A DNA stretch of 9,033 bases from an uncultured Opitutaceae bacterium (GTDB taxonomy: Bacteria; Verrucomicrobiota; Verrucomicrobiae; Opitutales; Opitutaceae): positions 1 to 9,033 of the forward strand of contig CAMLSH010000125.1 in assembly GCA_946482625.1 (NCBI GenBank), in the 5' to 3' direction. The translations under genes were made by a program, and so were the position numbers. Under the pieces are notes generated by a model. The model had not been told where the DNA came from and made no database searches. It saw only the letters and a program-made list of their open reading frames with translations. Shown piece after piece: positions 1 to 6,032 of the stretch; position 1 is the stretch's first letter; each line of letters begins with the position of its first letter.

Positions 1-1390
1 CGGCGAAACCGAGGCCGGCTTCACCGGCGCGGGCGGCTTCAACGGCGGCGTTGAGAGCGAGGAGGTTGGTTTGGAAGGCGATCTCGTCGATCGTCTTGAT
101 GATCTTGGAAATTTCCGTGCTGGAAGATTGGATGGCGGCCATGGCGGCTTTCATCTCTTTCATGTCTTCGGTGCCGGCATCGGCGGCGATGCGGGTTTGA
201 TTGGCGAGGGATTTCGCGGCCTGGGCGTTTTCGGCGTTCTTGCGGGTCATGCCGGCCATCTCTTCGAGGGAGGCTGAGCTCTCTTCGAGGGCGGCGGCCT
301 GGCGGGAGGAACCTTCGGCCATGGTCTGGCTGGCGGAGGTGACCTGGCTGGAAGCGGAAGCGGTGTGTTCCGCGCCGCTGGCGAGACGCGTCGTGATCAC
401 GGTGATCGGACGGGTGACGCTGCGAACGATAATAAAGGCGAAAACGATGCCGAGGATGACGCCGGCGACGCTGAGCGAGAGAACGAGGAGTTCGTTGCGC
501 TTTTGAGCGTCGCGGATGTCGGCATCGAGTTTGTCCTGAAGCTCGCGGAGCGACGTGCGGACGCTGGTGATTTCTTTGGTGAAGAGCGGGGCGAGACGGT
601 CGAGTTCATCGCTGACGACTTGAGCGCGGGCTTGGGCGACGGTGACGACTTTCTCGAATCCTTCGAGATAGGCGGCGGAGTTTTGCTGTGTCTCAGCGAG
701 GAGCTTTGCCTTGGCGGGATCGGCGAGGCTGGCGTCGAGGGCTTCGGCTTCCTTGAGTTCTTTTTCCATGCTGACGACCTGCTTGTTCATGGCTTCGAAC
801 GAAGCGCGGGTTTTGTCGGCGTGAGCGGCGTCGCGGGTGAGCAGGAAGCTGTTCACGGAAGCGAGGCCTTCGAAGAAGTTTTGAAGCGCGGAGGAGGTCT
901 TGAAGGAGGCGCTTTGGTCGCCGCTTTGACGGGCGGCGAGGAGCATGGCCTTCAGCGCGTCGCCGATGGCGGCGGAACGGGGAGCGAGGGTGTTGGCGAC
1001 TTCCGCCTCACGTTGGTGGAGGAGATCGACCGTCTTTTGAAAGGCCGCTTCGTAGTCCAGGAGGAACTTTTTGGCGGCAGCGACATCTTGCGTGCGGCCG
1101 GCGGCGGCGAGGGCGGCATCGAGTGCCACGCGGTTTTGTTCGTAGGTGGCGATGCTGGCTTCCGAGTTGGTGGCGAGAAACTCGTTCACGCTCATCCGGA
1201 GGTTGAGCATCGAGGTCTCGAGATTGGCGATGACGTTGGTGTCGGCGGTGCTTTGGGAGAAGTCGGTGAGACCTTTACCCGCGCGACCGAGCGCGAGGTA
1301 CGCGAGCGCCGCGACCACGACGAAAAGCGTGAATACGAGTGCGAAGCCGGAGGTGATCTTGCGGCCGATGGTGAGCGATGGGAGTTTCAC
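1..1390 (-). CDS. Methyl-accepting chemotaxis protein, C-terminus cut by window edge
   Basis: Transmembrane chemoreceptor that would signal to CheA/CheW at the inner membrane; 463 residues are visible. The GTG at 1390-1388 is the only plausible start near the first membrane helix and gives an N-terminus beginning [13 protein letters not shown]1 is at about residues 12-34. A periplasmic, Ala-rich, all-helical sensor follows at about 35-298, a size that would suit a helical bimodular sensor better than a short four-helix bundle. TM2 is at about 301-322, ending [11 protein letters not shown]. The cytoplasmic part carries a methylation-type helix ([15 protein letters not shown], 364-378) and the highly conserved hairpin tip [18 protein letters not shown] (436-453), and the window ends just after it at ...GLGFA. 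Only the first residues of a HAMP domain are recognisable after TM2. The ligand cannot be told from sequence. The gene lies 67 bases downstream of the TonB-domain gene, on the same strand, so cotranscription is possible. The family call is very secure; the sensor type is inferred. Confidence 0.95.
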   Translation of the reverse strand, partial: MKLPSLTIGRKITSGFALVFTLFVVVAALAYLALGRAGKGLTDFSQSTADTNVIANLETSMLNLRMSVNEFLATNSEASIATYEQNRVALDAALAAAGRTQDVAAAKKFLLDYEAAFQKTVDLLHQREAEVANTLAPRSAAIGDALKAMLLAARQSGDQSASFKTSSALQNFFEGLASVNSFLLTRDAAHADKTRASFEAMNKQVVSMEKELKEAEALDASLADPAKAKLLAETQQNSAAYLEGFEKVVTVAQARAQVVSDELDRLAPLFTKEITSVRTSLRELQDKLDADIRDAQKRNELLVLSLSVAGVILGIVFAFIIVRSVTRPITVITTRLASGAEHTASASSQVTSASQTMAEGSSRQAAALEESSASLEEMAGMTRKNAENAQAAKSLANQTRIAADAGTEDMKEMKAAMAAIQSSSTEISKIIKTIDEIAFQTNLLALNAAVEAARAGEAGLGFA

Positions 1391-1457
1391 AGTGAGCGAT
1401 GAATGAAGAAAAGAGAGAGACGGATGAGTGGCTGGCTGGCGGAAACGCGCGGACGAA

Positions 1458-1829
1458 TTAGTCTTCGACGCTGAAACGGAGCGGGAGCGTGACCTTCACC
1501 TTGACGGCGGCGCCGTCCTTTTTGGCGGGCTTAAATTTCCATTTGGAGACGGCCTCCATCGCGGGGCGTTCGAAGTCGGGGTGCGACGATTTGGCGACAG
1601 TGGTGCTCGATACGGCGCCGGTTTCATCGATGACGATCGTCACGGCGACCACACCCGAAACGCCTTCGCGTTTGAGGCTGTCCGGGTAGCGCGGTGGTGG
1701 GGTTTTAACCGGAACGGGGTTTTCGTCGACCTTGGTATAAATAGTGTCGTCGGCCAGCGAGGTCAGCGGAAGGCTCGTCAACCCGATGAGAGTCAACAGC
1801 GAGAGGAAGCGAGTGAGGGATTTCGTCAT
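1458..1829 (-). CDS. Small exported protein with a lone TonB C-terminal domain
   Basis: A 123-residue protein. Residues 1-26 form a signal peptide or uncleaved anchor (basic start MTKSLTR, hydrophobic [10 protein letters not shown], cleavage plausible after SLA before DD). Residues 46-121 match the TonB C-terminal fold: the [13 protein letters not shown] start, the strand [13 protein letters not shown], then [22 protein letters not shown] and a closing P-L-R-F strand. In classical TonB this domain touches the TonB box of outer-membrane receptors and transmits ExbB/ExbD energy. Here the long proline-rich periplasm-spanning linker is missing and only a short VPVKTPPP stretch remains, so energy transduction across the periplasm is doubtful. 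It may be a periplasmic partner of another TonB-type complex. No exbB/exbD lies in the window. No clear ribosome binding site precedes the ATG. It is followed on the same strand by the chemoreceptor gene. The domain call is strong; the function is unknown. Confidence 0.88.
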   Translation of the reverse strand: MTKSLTRFLSLLTLIGLTSLPLTSLADDTIYTKVDENPVPVKTPPPRYPDSLKREGVSGVVAVTIVIDETGAVSSTTVAKSSHPDFERPAMEAVSKWKFKPAKKDGAAVKVKVTLPLRFSVED

Positions 1830-2108
1830 GATCGAGCGATGGATTGTCCCTCATAATCGACCGGGCCTAGGCGGACTTAAGCACCGGCTATAAATTTTGG
1901 ATGTGCATCGCGGCTGGTGCGAGGGAGTTGGGGTGTTGGCCGATTGGTAAATAGGTGTAAAACCCCAGGTGGGTGGTGGCGGGCGCGGAGAGAACGGAAG
2001 AAAGCGGTGGCTGCGGTGCGGCTGATTCGGGGTTGAGATCGCAGAGCGGACGACACGGAGGTCGTCCCTTCAGGGAAGAGCGGTTCAGGTTGCCGAGCGG
2101 GGGGACGC
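1830..2108. other. Intergenic region, no gene seen
   Basis: This is the gene-free stretch between the TonB-domain gene and the terminator of the Ig/lyase gene. It should hold the promoter of the TonB-domain gene, read leftwards. There is an AT-rich patch at about 1888-1900, but I cannot defend a -35/-10 pair. The short ORFs crossing it have proline/arginine-rich compositions typical of out-of-frame GC-rich DNA and match no family. The only clear structure is the hairpin at 2048-2067. Confidence 0.6.
2048..2067. repeat. REP-like intergenic hairpin
   Basis: Perfect 7-bp inverted repeat: GGACGAC at 2048-2054 pairs with GTCGTCC at 2061-2067 around the 6-base loop ACGGAG. It is followed by a smaller possible stem (TCCC 2065-2068 with GGGA 2073-2076). 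There is no T-tract beside it, so it is not an obvious intrinsic terminator. The layout and intergenic position suggest a dispersed REP-like palindrome. I have an uncertain recollection of similar 'GACGACCTCCGTGTCGTC' elements in verrucomicrobial genomes, but there is only one copy here. Confidence 0.45.
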
Positions 2109-2143
2109 AAAAAAAGCGGCGGCGCCGTGAGGCACCGCCGCTT
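2109..2143 (-). terminator. Rho-independent terminator for the Ig/lyase unit
   Basis: On the minus strand a GC-rich stem runs into a T-run. Plus-strand bases 2114-2122 (AAGCGGCGG) pair with 2135-2143 (CCGCCGCTT) over 9 bp. After one C/A mismatch, three more G-C pairs (2124-2126 with 2131-2133) close a 4-base loop. The run of seven A at 2109-2115 reads as seven T at the 3' side of the hairpin in the minus-strand transcript. It lies about 40 bases past the stop codon of the gene ending at 2186, so it ends that transcript and separates it from the TonB-domain gene. Confidence 0.9.
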
Positions 2144-2185
2144 GGGCGAAGAGGAGTTGAGGGTTGTCGCGTCGCGAAAACGTGC

Positions 2186-4564
2186 TCAGCCGCGTTTCGT
2201 CCACCGGCGGAGTCCGGCAAGGGCACCGAGCGCGAGGAGGAACCACACCGAGGGGGATCCGCCGCCACCACCACCACCACCACCGCCGCTGCTACCGCCA
2301 CCCGAGGGGGGCGGGGTCACGGGGGCGGCAGTCACGGAGATCGTGACGGGCGTGCTGACGATGGTTTCGCCGGAGGTGTTGGACACGGCGACGGTGTAGA
2401 TGCCGGCGTTGGCGCTTTGGGCGCTAGCGACGGTGTAGCTCGCGCTGGTCGCGTTCGCGATGTCGACGTTACCCAAGCGCCACTGGTAGGTGGAGGCGGT
2501 GATGCCGCTGATATTGGCGGCGGTGAGGGTGAAGGCGGAGCCGGTCGTGATGGAAGTGCCGCTCGCGGTGATCGAGGCGGAGCCGGTGTTGGCGGCGCCC
2601 GATGCAGCACCGGCGGTGTTACCCGCGCCGTCCAGGACGGACGTGGCAACGTTGGCCACGTTCATCAGGCGGTAGGAGTAGGTGGGGGTAAAAACCGTGT
2701 CGGTGCCGGCATCGGCCGCAGTGCCGGTGGTGGTGGTGTAGCCGTTGCCGATCGCGCGGATGAGTCCGCCGCCGGTCTTGGTGAGAGGGCTGACGATACT
2801 GGTGTATTGGTTTCTCTCGGACAAGAACTGGGCGTTGGCGCGGGCGATCGAGCCGGAGGTGTTGGCGGTGCCGGCGGGATTGAAGTAGTTATTGAACAGG
2901 TGGACCTGGCCCCAAGTGGAGTCGGGCATCTGTTGATCGACGCGGTCGGAGAACGCGTTGTTCGCGAGGGTGACCTTGAGGGCCTTGGTCTCGCCGCTGG
3001 TGGCACCGATGAGGGTGGCGAGGCGGGTGGTCTGGCCGGCGTTGAAGTAGAATTCGCACCAGGTCACCGCGACGTTATCGGCGCCGCCGACGATGCGCAG
3101 GGCTGTGTCGGAGGTGTCGACGAAGGAAACGTGGTTGATGAAGACGTTAGTGGCGCCGGTGACGGTGATCGCGCTGCCGGAGGGGTTGCTGATGGTGAGC
3201 CCGCGGATGACGACGTTGGAAACGCCGGAGGCGAGTTCGAGATTGCCGATGAGCGTAGCGCCGGTGTTGAGGCCCTGGATGGTCTTGTTGGATTTTACCG
3301 CGACCTTGGTGGTGCCGAGATTGAGCGAGCCGGAGACGGTGATGATAGCGGCGCCCGAGGCGGTGGATTCGGCGAGGGTGCGGAAGTCGGCCGCAGTGGT
3401 GACGACCGTATGGTTGGTCAGGGTCGGCGTGCCGCCGCCCGTAACGCTCGCGGCATAACCCTCGGGTGCTGGCGCGGTGAATACGGGGAGGACGGTGAGC
3501 GTGGCGATGTTACTGGTGACGTTGCCGGAGGAGTTGGAAACTTGGACCGTGTAGTTGCCCGCCGAAGCGGAGGTGGTTGTGGCAATCGTGTAGCTCGCGG
3601 AGGTCGCGCCTGAGATAGAGATGCCGTTGCGGAACCACAGGTAGGAAAGTCCGGTACCGTTCGCAGCCACCGTGAAAGTCGCGGCGGAACCTTCGTTGAC
3701 CGTCAGGCTTGCGGGGTGCGTCGTGATCGTTGGCGCAGGGATGGTCACCGCGAGGGTGGCGGCGTTACTGGTCACCGTGCCGGCGCTGTTGGCGACGGTG
3801 ACGGTGTAGCTGCCGGCGTTGCCGGAAGCTGCCGAGGGTATGTTGTAGCTGGATGAGGTGGCCCCGGAGATGTTGTTGCCGTCTTTTTTCCATTGATAGG
3901 TCAGCGAGGTGCCGGTCGCGGTGACGCTGAAGGTGACGGAGGCGCCGACGTTGACGCTCTGGCTGACGGGATGGGTCGTGATCGCGGGGGCGACGACGAC
4001 GGTACCGTCGGTGGTCAGAGTGGCGCGGCCCGCGGTGTCGGCGATGCTGCCACCGGCGGTGGTGGTGAGGACCTTAAGCGTCGCAGTAGCGCCGTCGGCC
4101 GGAAGGACCCAGGCGATGTCGGAATCGCTGGCGATGGAATCAGTGCGGTATGACCCGTAGGCGACGCCTTGGCCGAGCGTGGTGCTGGCCGACGTGAGCG
4201 TGGGGAACCAGTAGAGTTGGATGGGATCGCCGGCGTTTAGGTTGCCGCTGAAGGTGATGTTGATGGCCTTCGCGAAGCCGCCGGTGATTCCGGACGCGGC
4301 GGAATCGATGGTGGCGGAGCCGATGATGATGTCGTCGTCCGCGATAACGGAACCGACTGCAGTGGACGCGGTGGAGGGGGGAGCGGTGAACGTCGAGTTG
4401 GTCGTGGAGGAGACGAGCAGGACGAGCCCGCCATTCGGGATGGCGGTGCCTGCAGCGTTGCTGAGGACGGCGCCAGCGAGGTTAATCGTAACCGTGGCGG
4501 AGAGGGGCGCGGTCAGTGCGGCGGTGAGCGCGGCCAGAGCGGCGAGGAAGCGAGGGCGTTTCAT
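2186..4564 (-). CDS. Exported Ig-like / pectate-lyase-like (PL1-type) protein with C-terminal sorting tail
   Basis: A 792-residue surface or secreted protein. Residues 1-23 are a signal peptide (MKRPRFLAAL..., cleavage near LSA). Residues 24-190 form an N-terminal module I do not recognise. Residues 193-273 and 278-358 are Ig-like repeats, each with ITTHP, a central W (YQWKKDG, YLWFRNG) and G-x-Y-T-V. Residues about 362-648 are a right-handed beta-helix with pectate lyase PL1 landmarks: VFINHVSF (474-481), NVAVTWCEF (497-505) and QQMPDSTWGQVHLFNN (544-559). Residues 655-745 are a third Ig-like domain. A PPPSGGGSS linker, ten glycines (760-769), a hydrophobic WFLLALGALAGLRR segment and a basic end complete the chain. 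PL1 enzymes cleave polygalacturonate by calcium-dependent beta-elimination. Here the usual catalytic R appears as Q545, and other active-site positions differ, so it may bind rather than cut. It is cotranscribed with the TIGR02597-like gene (9-base gap) and ends at a strong terminator. Domain architecture is confident; enzymatic activity is doubtful. Confidence 0.9.
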   Translation of the reverse strand: MKRPRFLAALAALTAALTAPLSATVTINLAGAVLSNAAGTAIPNGGLVLLVSSTTNSTFTAPPSTASTAVGSVIADDDIIIGSATIDSAASGITGGFAKAINITFSGNLNAGDPIQLYWFPTLTSASTTLGQGVAYGSYRTDSIASDSDIAWVLPADGATATLKVLTTTAGGSIADTAGRATLTTDGTVVVAPAITTHPVSQSVNVGASVTFSVTATGTSLTYQWKKDGNNISGATSSSYNIPSAASGNAGSYTVTVANSAGTVTSNAATLAVTIPAPTITTHPASLTVNEGSAATFTVAANGTGLSYLWFRNGISISGATSASYTIATTTSASAGNYTVQVSNSSGNVTSNIATLTVLPVFTAPAPEGYAASVTGGGTPTLTNHTVVTTAADFRTLAESTASGAAIITVSGSLNLGTTKVAVKSNKTIQGLNTGATLIGNLELASGVSNVVIRGLTISNPSGSAITVTGATNVFINHVSFVDTSDTALRIVGGADNVAVTWCEFYFNAGQTTRLATLIGATSGETKALKVTLANNAFSDRVDQQMPDSTWGQVHLFNNYFNPAGTANTSGSIARANAQFLSERNQYTSIVSPLTKTGGGLIRAIGNGYTTTTGTAADAGTDTVFTPTYSYRLMNVANVATSVLDGAGNTAGAASGAANTGSASITASGTSITTGSAFTLTAANISGITASTYQWRLGNVDIANATSASYTVASAQSANAGIYTVAVSNTSGETIVSTPVTISVTAAPVTPPPSGGGSSGGGGGGGGGGSPSVWFLLALGALAGLRRWTKRG
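2265..2282. repeat. (CCA)6 trinucleotide run encoding poly-Gly
   Basis: Six CCA units on the plus strand, flanked by GCC triplets, encode six consecutive GGT glycine codons inside the ten-glycine stretch of the Ig/lyase protein (residues 760-769). Slippage by whole units would lengthen or shorten the linker without breaking the frame. Confidence 0.8.
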
Positions 4565-4573
4565 GTGAGAAAA

Positions 4574-5662
4574 TCAGTAAGTGGGGCTGTTGATCCAGAT
4601 GCTGGCGGCACCGTTGGCGGTGGCGGCTTTGCGGATCTGGACGCCGGTGCCGGGGCTGAAAACGATGGTCGTGCCGAAGTCCTGCGCGGCGTCGGCGCCG
4701 AATTTACGCCAGGCGTTGTTATAGTAGTAATAGGTGCTGGCGGCGGCTTTGTTTTTGCCGGCGGCGGTGTTGTCGAAAACGAGCAAGGTATCGGCGAGAT
4801 TCAGCGGGCTGGCGCTGGTGGCGAAGGCTCCGCTGGAGATGAGGCCGCAGTCGTTCAGGGTGACCGGGATGGGGCGGGCGACGGCGACGGGGTTGTCCTG
4901 GCGCGAACCGACTTCAGTCATCAGGGGAATGGTGAACTTCTTCATCTGAACGTTGCCGGTCTGCGTGAGGGTGCCGGTGGCGTTGCCGTTGCGCACGATG
5001 AAGTAGGAGTCGGGCAGGAGGAGATCGTCGTTGCGGACGAGGGCGGCGTCTTGGCCGAAGAGGCGCCAGGCGCTGTTGTAGAAGTAGTAGCTGGCGGAGA
5101 CAGAGAGATTGATGCCGCTGGCTTCGAGGTTGGGAATCAGGACGTAGGTCTGGACGGAGAGTGGCGACGTGGAGGACGTGAAGGAGACGCCGGCATCGGC
5201 TGCAGGGAAGAGTGTCCCGAGGGTCCAATAGGGGATGAGGCTGATCGATTCGTTGGCGGCGAGGCCGGTGAGGGTGTCGCCGGCGAGATCGATCGTGAGG
5301 GTGTTGGTACCGTTGGCTGTGACGGTGTAGTAGTTGCCCTCTTTGGTGCCGGAACGGATGAAGAGATAATAGGTGTTTGTCTGCGTGCTGGAGACGTAGA
5401 CGAACTGGTTGGCGGTCCAGCCGGGGGTGCCGGCGACGGTGATCACGTTGCCCGAGAAGGACGCGGCTTGCCCGACGAAGACGGCGGGACGGTGGAAGGG
5501 TACGGACACGTAGGTGTCGGAATTGGCGAGCAGGGAGATGGTGTTGTAACCAACGGGGTCGGTGGTCGCCGTGGCGGCCAGGCTGGCGGTCGTGCTGCAC
5601 AGGCTGAGTGCGAGGCCGAGCGCGAGGGTCTTTGGGAGGAGGCGAATAGTGCTCACGTTCAT
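4574..5662 (-). CDS. Exported TIGR02597-like protein of unknown function
   Basis: A 362-residue exported protein. I take the ATG at 5662-5660 as start because it places a clean signal peptide first (MNVSTIRLLPKTLALGLALS, cleavage near SLA before ATATT). The frame extends upstream to a TTG at 5707, but that adds a proline-rich leader ahead of the signal. The mature protein starts ATTDPVGYNTISLLANSDTY and contains VSVPFHRP, GTPGWTANQFVYV, YYTVTANGTNTLTID and YWTLGTLFP. This pattern I recognise as the TIGR02597 family, found mainly in Verrucomicrobiota and without known function. Two near-identical motifs recur, YYFYNSAWRLFGQDAA (192-207) and YYYYNNAWRKFGADAA (311-326), suggesting an internal duplication of a beta-rich unit. 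There are no catalytic motifs, membrane segments or sorting tail. It is the first gene of the minus-strand unit, nine bases ahead of the Ig/lyase gene. A surface or polymer-binding role is a guess from context. Confidence 0.85.
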   Translation of the reverse strand: MNVSTIRLLPKTLALGLALSLCSTTASLAATATTDPVGYNTISLLANSDTYVSVPFHRPAVFVGQAASFSGNVITVAGTPGWTANQFVYVSSTQTNTYYLFIRSGTKEGNYYTVTANGTNTLTIDLAGDTLTGLAANESISLIPYWTLGTLFPAADAGVSFTSSTSPLSVQTYVLIPNLEASGINLSVSASYYFYNSAWRLFGQDAALVRNDDLLLPDSYFIVRNGNATGTLTQTGNVQMKKFTIPLMTEVGSRQDNPVAVARPIPVTLNDCGLISSGAFATSASPLNLADTLLVFDNTAAGKNKAAASTYYYYNNAWRKFGADAAQDFGTTIVFSPGTGVQIRKAATANGAASIWINSPTY

Positions 5663-6032
5663 AAAAGGGCTGGAGAGAGTGGGTAGCGGCGCCCGTGGGA
5701 TGGGCAAATTCCAAGTAGTCGCAAATTTGTGAAAATCTCTAGGGAGTCCCGCAGAATCGCAGTGTTGAGGCGGAGCCGCACAGAACCTTCCTATCGGATT
5801 GGGTTCGGTTAAATGTGCACACTGGGGATCTATTTACCATTTAATCGCGGCGTGCGACGTCGTCGGCGTCACCGTCCGGCGATGGGCAAAGTGGATACGC
5901 TGCAACGGTTGCAGAGGAGGATGTTGAGCTGCGAAGAAAACCGGGATGCGGAAATGCGGCGGAGCATTCTTGCGCTTTGCGCTTGGTTTCTGGAGCGTGG
6001 CGCAGTTCGTTCGACACCTGTCCGTTTTTATC
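5663..6032. promoter_or_regulatory. Divergent control region between the export unit and the DUF4861-kdu operon
   Basis: A 370-base region from which transcription must leave in both directions. No gene is supported in it. It is AT-richer than its flanks around 5801-5846 and 5720-5740. Three symmetric elements are visible: the 15-base palindrome at 5900-5914; CAAATTTG at 5722-5729, inside a 14-base imperfect palindrome 5719-5732 just upstream of the minus-strand gene; and the inverted heptamers TTAAATG (5809-5815) and CATTTAA (5838-5844), which bracket a TGTGCACA (5814-5821) overlapping the left heptamer. A possible plus-strand promoter is TGCACA at 5816-5821 with TTTAAT at 5840-5845 (18-base spacer), which is only a moderate match to sigma70 consensus. 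A leader of over 150 bases would follow. Confidence 0.6.
5900..5914. promoter_or_regulatory. Candidate operator, LacI-type palindrome
   Basis: A perfect inverted repeat of CTGCAAC and GTTGCAG around a single central G. The half-site (TGCAAC..GTTGCA) resembles operators of LacI/GalR-family sugar regulators, whose sites often centre on CG between A/T-rich TGNAA half-sites. It lies 119 bases before the ATG of the DUF4861 gene and 238 bases from the divergent gene. No regulator gene is in the window, so the binding protein is unknown. A 7-bp arm could occur by chance in a GC-rich region, but its position in the divergent promoter region supports it. Confidence 0.5.

Noticed and set aside
365..1402. 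345-codon plus-strand open frame across the chemoreceptor gene
   Set aside because: It is the antisense shadow of the chemoreceptor; its translation has no family motifs and is Gly/Glu/Asp/Val-rich, as expected from reading GC-rich codons backwards.
2261..2300. Trinucleotide run as start of a CRISPR or larger tandem array
   Set aside because: It is just codon-level repetition of glycine codons; no spacer-repeat periodicity is present anywhere in the window.
1973..3613. 546-codon plus-strand open frame
   Set aside because: It runs antisense through the Ig/lyase gene and its terminator; the translation is a low-complexity Gly/Asp/Ala/Val sequence, while the minus frame has signal peptide and recognisable domains.
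4565..5686. 373-codon plus-strand open frame
   Set aside because: Antisense to the TIGR02597-like gene, with Gly/Val/Asp-rich low-complexity translation and no motif.
5663..5707. TTG at 5707 as start of the TIGR02597-like gene
   Set aside because: It would put a proline-rich leader in front of the signal peptide; the ATG at 5662 starts a standard signal sequence.
5814..5821. TGTGCACA palindrome as an operator on its own
   Set aside because: An 8-base palindrome with no extension is expected by chance; kept only as a minor note within the control region.
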